Assembly: GCA_031308135.1 (NCBI GenBank)
Contig: JAHLJT010009436.1
Coordinates: 125,265,885 to 125,329,884 of the forward strand
Length of the DNA stretch: 64,000 bases
Source of the DNA: Acheta domesticus
Taxonomy: Eukaryota > Arthropoda > Insecta > Orthoptera > Gryllidae
Direction of reading: 5' to 3'
The notes beneath the pieces were generated by a model. The model was not told the origin of the DNA. It worked only from the letters and a program-made list of their open reading frames with translations, and did not search any database. The stretch's first letter is position 1; each line of letters opens with the position of its first letter. The translations under genes and the position numbers were made by a program. This document shows, piece after piece, positions 13,006 through 24,579 of the stretch.

Positions 13006-13290
13006 ATCCTTGCGGATAGCGCTTGGTCAGCGTGCTCGCTTTACACTACGCGGCCCTGGGTTCATTTCCCGGTCGAGGCAAGACTATAGTGTGCGTTTTC
13101 CTTGCAATGCCCCAATATATGTTGCTGTGTGACGATGAGAAAATTCACTTCTCAGGTTGAGAAGACCGGAATACAGCGTGGGGAAGTCTACGTGCTAACC
13201 ACACGTACCCCCTTAACTCACGGCCGCGAGGCAGGGACGTCACCGGTAGGCCTGAGCCCATTCACGGGCTGTCGCGCCAAGTACATGCAT
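13006..13290 (+). mobile_element. tRNA-derived SINE, family B
   Basis: An A-box-like TAGCGCTTGGTCAGCGTGC is followed by the B-box-like GGTTCATTTCCCGG. The body matches the copies at 16497-16800 and 51964-52254: GCGTTTTCCTTGCAATGCCC, CACTTCTCAGGTTGAGAAGA, CCTTAACTCACGGCCGCGAGG, ending CGCGCCAAGTACA. No clear target duplication was found, so the boundaries are approximate. The frames crossing it are not genes. Confidence 0.85.
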
Positions 13291-15540
13291 TCGCACATTA
13301 ACCTATTTTTATTTTCAACAATTGATTTACGTGGTTATAGTGATAAGTAGGGAAATAATTTTTATGCCCTAAAAATCTTGATATATGCTTTTAAAATATG
13401 CATTTATGACCTACAAATTCTGCACTTAAATATGTAATTAAAATTAACAATATTTCATTTCCCCTGGTGCTTGGAGGACATGCATCGTATAGAATGAAGC
13501 AGCTGATCTCGTATAAGGACTTAGATAAAAGTTTTGAGTTTTGTTTGAAAGTGCCATTTAGTATTAATAGTAGTCCGGGAGTGTGGAACCGGAATCCATA
13601 TCGAATTGGAATGGAAATGTAACTGAACCCGGACGCAGATGCAGGCATTTCGGCAACAACGCGGAGAACGTTACCAGGAAAGTGATAAACTCTATTAAAA
13701 TTAACAAAATTTTATAAAAGTCCATGATTGTTTATTATTATAAGGGTAAATTGGAATGGCCATAAAAGAAAAGAATCCAATTAAAATGAAGTGCCCTTGT
13801 ATGAATGAACAAGAAGAAATATGTGTGGATGTATGTATGTGGATAATATATGGATGTGGATAATATTATGTCTGTGGATAATAATGTATGTATGTGGATG
13901 AATATATGTGGATAATTTTCATTGTAAGGGTATTTTTTGTTAAAAAGGGTATATTTTATATGTATTATTATATGTAAATGGCAGCCATTGTCACCATTCA
14001 GTAACCATTGTTGAAATTTCGTGTTTTATTTTTGTAGGTAGAAATGCTCTATGATAAGGAATAATAGTAAAATCAGGTTCCGAATTAACTAATATTATTA
14101 ATCGCCTTCATGTGTAGGAGCGACTTCGCGGACCCACAGAGAAAATAAAAAAAATGTACTACGGAGAACATAAATCGAATCAATGTGGAAGTCATGGCGG
14201 AGTAGTGGCGAGGTATTCTAAATCGAGCATGGACTTGTTTTAACGTAGTGTGGGATTGAAATATAATTTAGTGTAATTATCAGTACTGATTCGTCGCAGG
14301 GGGTTTATGTTTCACCACGCTACCGCACTTAGATTATCTTAGAGATATCGTAGAAAAATAATTGAAGTAAATATTCACCTAGTGAAGTACATTGTATGTA
14401 TTGTTGTTTTTCTTCTGACTGGTTTAAAAATAAGTTATCAAGAAATATCCTACTTTGCACAAGCATTGTACCATCAATAGAAAAAATGTAAACTGTGACG
14501 AATCAATGAACGATCACAAATAAAGAGATTCTACGAAAAGAGGGAACTTGCATATTACATAAGTCTATTTTAAGGAAATAAGCAAAATATGCGCCTAAAA
14601 TTACATGAATATGTACCAACAGGAAAAATCGGCCAAATATACACTATTCATGTTCTAAACAAATGCCAAGAAATATCAATTAGCTATCCGCTGAAGCAAC
14701 GGACAAAAGTATGTAAAATCATAGGAATCCGATCCCTAGTGATAAGAAATAACGAAGAGTAATGCTGACACTTAACCCTTGAACCATACGTTCGACGAAC
14801 CGCACGAAGTTTCGACGTGGTCGCGGATCATCGTGGACTTGGAAGATAGGTCTACAGCAACAAGAAGACTCTACCTGGCGACGTCGAACGTGAAGCGACG
14901 TGCGTGCGAAAAAGCAAGAATGGATAAAGGTTCTATAACGCTGTTATTGCAATAACAAAAAATGGTCATGACCTAATGCTAATCTGTAATAATACATGAT
15001 AGTTTAAATAACCTTATCTTGCATGCATAATAAATTATAATTCATAGTTTTAAAGAAAGCTGATTCTCATTTGCCTTTACGTGCAATCCTAGAGTAGATA
15101 TTTCAGGATTATTTTTCAGATTCCTCGCCACTCCGTATGGATGGCAGATTGAGTAATTGGTTGCGGAGTAAGTGGCAACAATTATTTCATAAGAGCCCAG
15201 TCGACCGAGCTAGCAGGATTTCATTTATGAGTAATATACCTGAGAATTAATAATAAATAATCAGGGATTAGCTGTAACCATTTCCTGGCGCCCAAATTAT
15301 TTATAAATTCGGAAACTGGTTACGATTAATATCTTTTGAATCTGAATTTCAGTTTAATTTAAAAGATAGGTGAAACGTAGTGGAAGATTCCACACACTGT
15401 AATAGTGTAAACGTTTCAAAAGATTTGATTTATTTTGATTTCTCGGCTATTTATTGACATTAAATACAAGTAAACTCCACTGTTCTTTTACTGTCGCTAC
15501 TCTTTGAGTGTATGAATCAAAACTTGATCACAACTATAGG
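13290..15540. other. AT-rich spacer with a TGGATAAT tract
   Basis: A short imperfect repeat of ATGTATGTGGATAAT units lies at 13820-13920. The rest is AT-rich without a supportable gene. Confidence 0.45.
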
Positions 15541-15652
15541 TAAACTATTATATTTTATAACATATTTTATAACTTATTTTAAACATATCTTATAACTAAT
15601 TTTAAACATATTTTATAACTATTTTTCAACACATTTTATAACTTGTCTTTTA
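15541..15652. repeat. AT-rich minisatellite, unit about 22 bp
   Basis: Four to five imperfect copies of a unit like TTTTATAACATATTTTAAACA in tandem. Confidence 0.75.
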
Positions 15653-15916
15653 ATTTTGTCTATATTATTAAAATTTAATCTAAAAGTAACGGGTTATTAA
15701 ATTACTCAAATCCTTGATAAAATAAACTGTTTTATTGTCTAGAGAGCTTTACTTAAATAATGACTAAATTTTGTACATGTCTTGCTTCTTTTGTTGTTTT
15801 ATCTTCATTCTTTGTATTTTGTTTACTATATTTCCTGATATCTGAAGTTTTATTAATTTATAAATAAAAATTAGTGACTTATAATATACCCTCTATTTTA
15901 TTGATATAAATTTCAG

Positions 15917-16480
15917 GGTTTCTAACTATTGATTTGTGTGCTTTTAGTGATGTGTTTTGTGTGCTTTTGTTGCACCTGTCGTTTCGTAATTTCGGATTTT
16001 TGAGCTCCAATTAATATTGTCGCACAGTAATGAAAATAGTATGCAATTGTGGATTTATGTATCAAACATCTTGTAAAGACACTAATACATGATCCAATTC
16101 TCATTTTTTCGTTTTCAACTATATCCTCTATGTAATCTTTAAAGTTTAATTTACTATCTATAATTACTTCCTTCCACATATTTACTGTTGTATGCCCGAT
16201 GTATTTTCTTTAATCATTTGTTAACAATTTCCTTTCTCTTGCTTCTATATTCCTTCCACTATTTATAATCACAAATTTAGTCTCTTCAACATCCATTCTT
16301 TGCCTTCTTTACTCTTAATCACATTTGTATTGCAATAAATGCATTCGGCAATTTAAATTCAATTTCCATATTTGTTTCTCCAATTACATACAATAAATTA
16401 TTACCAGCAAATAATTGCATTTTACATTCTTTTCCAAACAGATTTATCGTGCTTTTGATTAAGTCAATGTAAGTTATAAT
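15917..16480 (-). pseudogene. Decayed non-LTR retrotransposon reverse transcriptase
   Basis: On the minus strand, broken frames read in the order of a LINE reverse transcriptase. First comes a motif-C region FAGNNLLYVIG near 16378-16411, then a segment with frameshifts and stops, then an open stretch (15922-16179) with VIIDSKLNFKDYIEDIV, IGSCISVF and a YYFHYCATIL block typical of the thumb region. The catalytic Asp-Asp of the Y/FADD box is replaced by Gly-Asn, so the enzyme is dead by that criterion as well as by its stops. Clade unresolved. SINE-B lies immediately upstream of it (16497-16800). Confidence 0.75.
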
Positions 16481-16496
16481 CAATATTGATAACTAA

Positions 16497-16800
16497 GTCC
16501 TCGTGGTTTAGCTCATTGATCGGCGTGCTCGCTTTCCATAACGCGACGCCGAGTTCGATTCCCGGTCGGGGAAGATTATAGTGTTATAGTATGCGTTTTC
16601 CTTGCAATGCCCGGGTGTACGTTTCTGTATGACTGTGGGAAAAGCCACTTCTCAGATTGAGAAGATCAAATACGGCGTGGGAATGTCTTCGTGCTAACCA
16701 CATGTACCCCTTTAACCATGGCCGCGAGGTCGGGATGCTGCTGATAGGTCCTGGTCCGTAACGGGCAGGCACGCCAAGTACAGACAGACGGACAGATTAG
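16497..16800 (+). mobile_element. Full-length tRNA-derived SINE, family B
   Basis: The element is flanked by TAACTAA at 16490-16496 and 16801-16807, a 7-bp target duplication. Its head folds like a tRNA: the 5' acceptor strand TCCTCGT pairs at most positions with TCGGGGA after the T arm, box A is at GTTTAGCTCATTGATCGG and box B is GAGTTCGATTCCCGG. The tRNA-unrelated body matches the other two B copies, and the 3' end is a short (GACA)-like tract. The isotype of the parent tRNA is uncertain. Confidence 0.9.
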
Positions 16801-17079
16801 TAACTAATTTGATACTTTAAATTATAATGTTATTTAAGTAAGAATAATCTGCAAAACTTGCTCTTTCACCCCAATTCAAAACAGTAGGCCTTAAAAATGT
16901 ATAGATAAAGTTACCATTATACATAATATATTCAATCAATTTATACGGAGCCCTTAGCATTGATGCGTCATCTTCTCTATTATCACTTCGGCAGACTCCA
17001 TTGAACAAAGCAATGAATCACAAAAAAAAATAATCGGCTTTCCTCTGTGTGTATTAGCACACGCACAGTCACGATGGGG

Positions 17080-17300
17080 TGGGAGAGTGACGTCATCAAA
17101 TGATCGCCCAGTGCGCCATTTCGCGAGGTCGTCAGACGCGCGCCCAAACTTTCGCGGCTGCGCTCCCAGACGCCCCGCAGACGGAGGCTCCTCTGCCCCC
17201 GGGGCCTCGAGGCGCTCCCGCTCGCCGGCGGCCTCGCACGCCGCGAGGGCATTCGCGCCCACAGGAGATGCGTGCTCAGGAGAAACAGCCACAAATGTAT
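17080..17300. other. CpG-dense island
   Basis: GC-rich with many CpGs, and open in several frames at once on both strands (17087-17395 plus; 16954-17358 and 16983-17348 minus). Simultaneous openness in overlapping frames is expected from high GC and does not show coding. A promoter or untranslated exon is possible. Confidence 0.45.
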
Positions 17301-17399
17301 GTTTTGGGGAAGAAACGGGGAGCGATTTGAACTCTGTGGATATTGCACGACATGGCATATTGCAAGCTAAGCACTTCTCTTCTTCGTATGTATAGTGTG

Positions 17400-18715
17400 T
17401 ACGGATTTTCTTTGAATGGCCTCCTTTTTATTACGTTCTATTGTATTAAAAGTGGTCTGGCGAAAGATCAGGCCAAAGGTCCTGAACCTTGCACCATTTA
17501 AGATATTTATTTGTAAACGTGATTAAAGTGGGTCTTTAATAACACTTTTTGTTATGCAGAAGTCTGTCTTTATTCCTGCCGGGATTAAAGTAACCCCCAA
17601 AGTAAACAAAAACGAAAAGAAATTTTGTTTAAAAATAAAGTTTTGTATATGCCACGCGATTTATCTGAACTTTATTCACTTGGGAATATTATGTCCCTCG
17701 TGCTGATGATCTCGGGACACAACTATTCGCTTTTTCAATTAAAGCTCTACTTAAACCCCTTGTTATATAAATAACAATCTTTAAATCTTCAAAATTAGAT
17801 TCAACGGTTTTCGGATACCATTTAACATGCGAGAACCGCAACTTTTCAACACAATATGTGACACCCAGATGAAAAGTCTTATGTAATTGATATCTTGATA
17901 CGTACAACTGGAAGACAAAAAGAAATAGAGGTACGTAACTTTGGAACTCTTCAATTTCAAGTTAATAATGGAGCTCCGGTCTCCATGATTTACGTAAAAC
18001 GACCATTCATGTGTCCAACGCAAACTTTTCTAGGCAATTTAGCGTGAAAACATTTTATGTCGTAGATTTTTATGCCAACTTTACACCTGCGAGAAGTGTA
18101 AAGAAGGTGACAGCATACCTGTATGTTAATTTTATTTTGTTTTTACATAAATGTGAGTTTCAAACTTTTCGATGATCAGAGTCAAGATTGTTTCACATAA
18201 ATCACTAAACTCGAAAGCCAGAATTTTGTCGTTAACTAGGAATTCTGCGAGCGAAGGTAGTTAACTTGGTCGTTAAAATACTTTGAACAAAATGGTGATG
18301 TTGGTAAATATGTGAAGTCAGTTGAGTGCTAAAGCTGACTGTACTGGTAAAAATTTGTTGAATATAATTTTTCGCGTCCAACGATCCAGATCATCAAGTA
18401 TAATTTTTTCGTCTGTTTGTGATCTTAGAGCACGTCACAAATGTTCAGTCAAATCGGAGAGTAGACCGCACGTTGACTTTTCGTGCCCCGTCAACAGTAA
18501 CAAATGAGTGTAGAATTTGAAATAATCTTGAAGTTGTGTAAACGACAATATGTACGGTATAGTAGAGGAAATATTTTCAAACCCATTGCGATCAAAAATG
18601 GGACTACACATTAATGCCCAAAGGTATAATTGTAGTAAAACAGTCAATTAAAATTTGGTTTTCTGTATTTTGGTGTCAACTTTCGATTCATAATTCAAGA
18701 TTCAACTTTAGAATA
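17400..18715. other. AT-rich spacer, no gene seen
   Basis: Only short frames without recognisable domains. Confidence 0.4.
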
Positions 18716-18719
18716 ACAC

Positions 18720-18797
18720 AAAGAAGAAGAAGAAGAAGAAGAAGAAGAAGAAGAAGAAGAAGAAGAAGAAGAAGAAGAAGAAGAAGAAGAAGAAGAG
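18720..18797 (+). repeat. (AAG)n microsatellite, about 25 units
   Basis: An essentially perfect AAG run that ends in AGAGAG. It produces poly-Arg on the plus strand and poly-Ser on the minus strand. Purine/pyrimidine mirror repeats of this type can form triplex DNA. Confidence 0.97.
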
Positions 18798-18999
18798 AGA
18801 ATTAAATTATTTTGATCAAAGTTTGATTGTGTCAATCTTCTAACCGTATCTGTCTGGCTTTCCACTGCGTAGTTAAAACACTCCTTTGAAACAACATCTC
18901 TAGCTATCACAACATGTTTAGCCTCTGCATTGCTGTAACCGTCTTTTCTTCTCCGTGGCTCGGTATTAGTGTCAGTGTCGCCTGTACCGCAACCCTCAC

Positions 19000-19048
19000 C
19001 TTCCCCGTTCCGACATCCGCTGCGTGCTCCATCAGAGACGCAGCCGCC

Positions 19049-19085
<37 letters not shown>

Positions 19086-19345
19086 CGTAGCTTTTCCTTG
19101 TGCAGCCTTCCCCGCCGGCGCGGTCGGTTTCCCAACGCCCCGTAATTATACCGTGACTTAACATCGGAAGCTCCAAGGCTGAATGGACTTGAAATTTCTT
19201 ATTACTGACAAACCGCCCTCGCTAGCGCTCCGCCCCCAATTCCATAATAAATGCTATTCCCTGTGCTCCGCTTTCTTCGCCTGCGCTGCCGCTGTGCCGC
19301 GCCGCGCCGCGGCGTCTGCTGCTCGGGTGCCTCGCGGCTTCAAGG
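19000..19345. other. GC-rich island containing (CCG)n
   Basis: A (CCG)n run of about 14 units lies at 19042-19085, followed at 19290-19345 by a second CpG-dense patch (CGCGCCGCGCCGCGGCG). Frames on both strands are low-complexity (poly-Gly, poly-Arg, poly-Ala). It could be a promoter or 5' untranslated region, but no exon could be defined. Confidence 0.6.
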
Positions 19346-19599
19346 CGCAACGCGAGATAATGGGAAACGGTGAATGGGGACGCTCGGTTCAAAGATCTGC
19401 GGCGACGGAACGAATTCGAGCTTTTTACTGTGTCGTTCTTGGTCTCTGCATATTCCACGACATTCTTGGGAACCTTTTGCGTTAAACTGGTACATGCTAT
19501 TGGACAGGGCAAGTGGGTTAGAACGGTACCAAAAAACGGAAAAGTTAGCAAGGTTGACAATGGAAGCTTTTAGTGTCAAACGCGATAATTTCGTTTATT

Positions 19600-20640
19600 C
19601 CGATCTTACAGTTCGCAGCGAGAGCGACTTGATGTTGTTTGTTAAATCATGAATGCACGATGAGAATAATCATGTATAACATTCATGTTGATGCGTTTCC
19701 AGATGTTGATGCTTTTCTTTGAATTTACGCAGTGAAATCCAATGTATTTTCTGAATATACAGGATGATTCTTTTTTCTCATAGTTTTCATCGTTTTACTT
19801 CAACTTTTGTCTCGTAGATTTATGGTTACATCTAAAAATATATATTTTTTAATGATTCTAATTGTAGAACATGTTCAACTACGGCTTACGTTGTCTTTCC
19901 GCCGAACACCACTGCATTTCGCGTTTCAACAGAGCGGTGCCAAAAAGGGTCGATACTAATAGAGGTCTTAATTTTGCTAACCTCAATTCCCAAAAAAAAA
20001 TACGTCTTTGCATTTTGTCGTTGAGGGTAAGAAAATTAAGTATTCTAAATTAACATTCATCTAAAAATCTAGATCATTGCTGTAGCGCGTCAGCAAGATG
20101 TGTAAGAGATAAGATTTATATTATCTACAAACATTGGTGAAGAGTTATCGCGAATGATATGAATCATCTGTAATTTTCATAGAGTACAATTTCATATCGT
20201 TTGCCTATTCATAAGATCCAATAAACAGTAATAATATTTAAATTACGAGCTCTACAGGCAATATCCACTGTAAAAATTAGTAACCTCTCAATTCTACACA
20301 TAAGTGAAAATGTCATAGTAATTCTATTTAAGTATTAGTACGTCAATAATGAAGGAGAATGAGGAGTATCATTCTTTTCGAATTTTGCATTACTTACTGG
20401 GGAGCGAATATTTATTATAGTTACGATGTCTTTTATTCATATTGTGCAATGTTCTGTACTTCTTCATTTAATCAAACTTGATTAAAATAATTGTTGCAAC
20501 TTCACTTGTGCGTTTCACCAACGAAATGCGTTCGAAAAGAATGAAAATCTTATTCTTACTTTCACAGATAGGAATTTCAGTGATTTTGTCTTTGTTGTCT
20601 TCATATTTGTTAACAAATCTAATTACTTACTAATTTTTTT
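19600..20640. other. AT-rich spacer, no gene seen
   Basis: No supportable coding sequence or repeat structure noticed. Confidence 0.4.
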
Positions 20641-20649
20641 GCTATTTCG

Positions 20650-21780
20650 ATTTTCGGCAGAAAGACTCTATTTACAGGGTCCTGGTAACGAAAATGTGGA
20701 TAAATCTAGTTGCTAAATTAAGAACAAAAATCTCCAAACACGTGGTGATGCCAATATCCTTATTTTGTAGGTCCTTGATACCAAAAAAAAAATGGAAAGC
20801 AAAACGCCTGTCCATCTGTCTGTTTATGAAAAACGCTAGCGACTAAACCGTTCAGCCGATTTTCTCCAAAATTGATAAACCCGATCGATGTGAGTAATCT
20901 CGCGGCCCCTTGAATTTGAAACCCATGTTTTAATTTTGGAGGGTACTTTACATGAAGCTCCTGAAACATTTTCAAAATCTTCAAAAAAATGGCGCCAAAC
21001 TTTGACTAAATTTTGTTATTGGATAGTCTGAAGGTCATTTAACAGAATGGCGTAGGTTATGTTGGTTGAAAACATTTATTTTTAGAAAATTGAAAAAATT
21101 AAAAAAATCTTGCTACAACTAAAATTATGAAGATACAATTTTTGTTCTTAATGAAATGTGTTCGTAACAAATAGTTCTTTAAATAAGGTCATGTTAAATT
21201 TTTCAAAAACATGACCATTTAACCATTTTTTCACGAAATCCGCACAACGTTTTTTGATTAAATTGGGACCTGTGATAGCATAAGGAAACTTAAGAGTATG
21301 GTGCAGGTTTCATGTTCGTGAAATGCCTGATTTTCCAAAAATTTTTAAAAATTAAAAAAATTTCGGCGTCTTTCTACAACTACAATTGTGAAGTCACGAT
21401 TGTTTTTCTTAATGAAATGTGTTCATCAGATACGGCTCTTCAACTAATGTCATGCTCAATTTTTCGAGATTATGAGTATTTTTTGCGAAATGTTGAGTCA
21501 AACATAGACAATTTTTATTGCTTTAAACCATTTTTTCTAAAAAAGGCTCAAATTGTTTTGATTAAGTTTGGACCTTATCGTAAAGGACGCTTAAGAGATT
21601 GGAGCAGGTCTCACGTTCGTTTAAATTTAAAAAAATATTTTTTTGGCGTCTTCCTACAACTACAAATGTAAAGCCTAAGTTTTATCTTAATGAAATGTGT
21701 TCATCAAAAACACATATTCAAATAAATTCATGTTAAATTGTTCGAAAATTTGATTTTTGTAAAACGTTTGTGAATAAAAT
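20650..21780 (-). mobile_element. Family D inverted-repeat element with three internal subrepeats
   Basis: The terminal block at 20650-20733 (TTTACAGGGTCCTGGTAACG) matches the left arm of the 40.4 kb copy. The conserved GCTAGCGACTAAACC, CCGATTTTCTCC and GCGGCCCCTTGAATTTGAAA blocks follow at 20835-20925. Three tandem subrepeats then start at about 21113, 21374 and 21654 (CTACAACTAC... and CTTAATGAAATGTGTTC), with spacings of 261 and 280 bp. The right terminal repeat is missing. No transposase frame; the 119-codon frame at 21312-21671 runs through the subrepeats. Confidence 0.7.
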
Positions 21781-21799
21781 TAACATTGTAAAAATACAA

Positions 21800-23300
21800 T
21801 ATTGATAGAGTTGTTTTTGTTACATAAAATCTGTTCTAAAAATCAGTTATTTAAACATTCCATGTACAATTGTTTTAAATATGAGTAGTTTAGCATAATT
21901 CTAATTTTTGAAATTGCATTTTTGAATTTCCCGCGCTTTGTTTGACTAGTTGTCAGTGTGGAATTCTTTTCAATTCTTCTCTTTTTTGAATGCATTTGGA
22001 ATCTTTACGAGTCTTTGTTTTATTTAGTTATATATTATTTTTATGTCAAAAACTGTTAAAAACTGTGTGTAACGTGCTATGGGGAGAAATGTTCTGTGAA
22101 CGTTTTCTTAAATTCTGGTATCTCTACCCTTATCCATATACATGTTGATTTCTGAGTACAGATGAAAACGAGCGTTTGTTGTTCGATTAGTAATAATGAT
22201 TTGGGGAAATTTTCTTAGATGTGAAAACGTATGGAGAGCATTGAGCATGACAAGTTTAAACGAGCATATTTGCAGAATATTTCAATACTGAAGTATTTAA
22301 TATATATTTTTCGATCAATTTGCATTTGTTTGCCAACGCAATCAGTGTTACTTGCGTTGTAAAATGTGCATGCCAACCGTCCATTGTTGCTTTAAAGCAG
22401 TGCTATAGCGTAAGCGGCTGCCGCCACCGCCTGTAGTGGATCGTGTTGTTTATTAACATTTAAATATTTTACTTTCTCGCACACTGCTTACGCAGAGTAT
22501 TGTACGGCTAAAATACGCATCGTGTGTATTCGTGAATACACCGAATTCTTTCTACACGGAATTCAATGTCAGAAAAATATTTTCATTTAAAGTTTTGAAT
22601 AAAAAGTCTATTTGTCACACTTAGTTTATTTACGAGATAAAGTAATATTTGAAGTGTTAGAAAGACAGAAATTGTGACAAAATATTACATAACGATAACA
22701 TTATAATATTGCGAGAAAGCATGTGTTTTTGTAGCACACCTAGATTTCTCCAGATGAGATTGATCTTCCTCCTGCACACGCACACGCACACTCACACACT
22801 CTCAACATACGCACCCTTCTCTTATCTCTTAATCATAAGTATACGTGTAAGTACAGTCAAACCCATATTCAGCAACGTGCAATCCTTCGTCAGTGATTGA
22901 TATCAGCGAACCATTGCAATACAATGTTTTAATTATCCTCTGAACTTGAGAATAAGTGTGTATACGACACCATCATTTCTTTTCGCAGCCGGACGTGAGC
23001 CGTATATTTCTGGAGGCGGAACACTTGATTTGAAGCCATTAGTAGGTATTGAAATATTGAAAACTGATTCAGAAGGTTATGGAATGAGTGAGTGTTCTGA
23101 GAATCTGCGAGTGTACGATTAATTCATAATTCGGGCTTTCGTGATTTTACAGGTATCCGTTATTACAGAATGTTAGAGAAGTATCAATTTAGGGAAACAG
23201 GATCCACATGCAATCATGCTGTCCCAATCATTTCTCCAAGGACAAATCAGCTGTTTCATTGACCTCTTCGTAAGCAGAGACAGAATGTCAGCTCCTAGCC
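21800..23300. other. AT-rich spacer with a short CA tract
   Basis: A CACACGCACACGCACACTCACAC tract occurs near 22774-22797. A PuPy patch (CGGCTGCCGCCACCGCC) lies near 22415. No gene recognised. Confidence 0.45.
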
Positions 23301-23307
23301 AAAGTAC

Positions 23308-23820
23308 CGGGACAGGTGGCTCAGGATATCACTTGATGTCTCGGCAGAGCTTCCAGCCGAGAGTTCCTAGGTTCGAGTCTAGACGATGGAAGGATTTTCG
23401 TCAGTAGCTAGATAGCTACGATTAGGTCGTATTCAGTCGCTATCTGAAGAAAATTCTAGCGGCTAGCTGCTCCGATCGGTAGTTTTTTGTGGTTTCTCCG
23501 ACCAATACCAGGTGAATTTCGGATTCTTACTTCCACTTCCACTGAGACTTACATGCACTACACTACCACGCATGCCGGGAGACTGGTCGGGAGCTTGTCC
23601 CTGCTGAGGCAAACACCGCATGCGCCGCTGGTGGGAGATACCTGGTTGAGGCAAACCCAGTTAGCCGACGGTTTGTCGGCGCTGGGTCTCTCCATCCAGC
23701 GGGGAAAGATTATCGACATGTACTACACTAACGTGTACTACTAGGAAGGAAAACATGTACTACACTAACGAGACAAATGACAACAGTTGACCCACCTGGA
23801 ATCATCAATAAATCCAATAA
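23308..23820 (+). mobile_element. tRNA-derived SINE, family C (internally shortened)
   Basis: The A-box-like GTGGCTCAGGATATC at 23317 and B box GGTTCGAGTCT at about 23371 form the head. The body has TAGCTAGATAGC, CGATCGGTAGTTTTT, a GGGAGACTGGTCGGGAGCTT block and a 3' block TCTCTCCATCCAGC, ending GTTGACCCACCTGGAATCA. It matches the copies at 46466, 55036 and 55498 but lacks the middle segment they have. Near the 3' end an 18-bp string (ACATGTACTACACTAACG) is repeated at 23716 and 23753. Confidence 0.85.
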
Positions 23821-24149
23821 TCCAGGCAAAGGGAAACATTCAAATTCAGCAATTTGTAAGAAAAAATAATAACCGATTTACTTAAATCGTGTTTATTTTT
23901 GTTTTCTAGAAAAACTGCTTTCATTACATCAATTTTTAAGTTAACTTTTTTCTGTAAAATGTAACATTTGTTGACTGAAGATGCTGATTCGGGCAAATAG
24001 AAATACGCCGATGTGCGACTCGACAGCAATTATAAATGCCTTTGAGGCGTCTTGGAGAAAGGAGTCGCCAGGTGTAATCGCATCCTTGCCGTCTCGCCCC
24101 TCACACGAGAGCGTCTGACAGCGACAGGAAGTGAAACGTCGTTGCATCA

Positions 24150-24490
24150 CAGCTGGACTACTTCGTCCTCGGCTGCGCGGCGCTGCGCGGCGCGGCGGCC
24201 GGCGCCGCCTCCAGCAGACGGCAGGCACATCAGCCGGCCGGCGGCGGCGGCGGGGGCGGCGGCGGTGGCAGCGGAGCGGCGAAATGGCAAGGCCGTATCG
24301 CGCTACACTTGGACCGCATACCGACCTCGCGTGGAATCTTCATGGCTGCGACGGGGGCGGAGACGGAGAAGCCTCAATCAAGAGCATCCTCCTGCGAGCC
24401 GCTGCGGATCACCCGGCTCACCTTGGCGTGCCGACGCAGCCCACAAGAACAGTTATAGAAGGCGCCAGACGCGTCACCGCGATTTCTCCT
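24150..24490. other. CpG-dense island
   Basis: Very GC-rich, with GCGGCGGCGG-type runs at 24180-24290. The frames of about 150 codons on the plus strand are Arg/Ala-rich and overlap each other, so I treat them as composition artefacts. A promoter island is possible. Confidence 0.5.
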
Positions 24491-24579
24491 TCGAGAGCGA
24501 GTTGGCAAATACGCTCGTCTAATTGCTCCATTTTATGGTCGTTTTTCTACTTATGGTTTTTTTTCACAAAGTGGTGACA

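Noticed and set aside
14193..15139. Inverted strings GGCGGAGTAGTGGCGAGG / CCTCGCCACTCCG about 930 bp apart
   Set aside because: Only about 12 bp match with an indel, and there is no shared flank or target duplication.
16553..16575. Good tRNA B box, possible tRNA gene
   Set aside because: The sequence continues into a repeated body shared with two other loci and has a target duplication, so it is a SINE head.
18614..19135. Poly-Arg and poly-Ser frames
   Set aside because: Direct products of the (AAG)n and (CCG)n repeats.
22850..22880. CAGTCAAACCCATATTCAGC, resembling a Tigger-type end
   Set aside because: One short match without an opposite end or a TA duplication.
24052..24577. Two overlapping frames of about 150 codons
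   Set aside because: Arg/Ala-rich low-complexity translation of a CpG island; both frames are open at once and neither has a recognisable domain.
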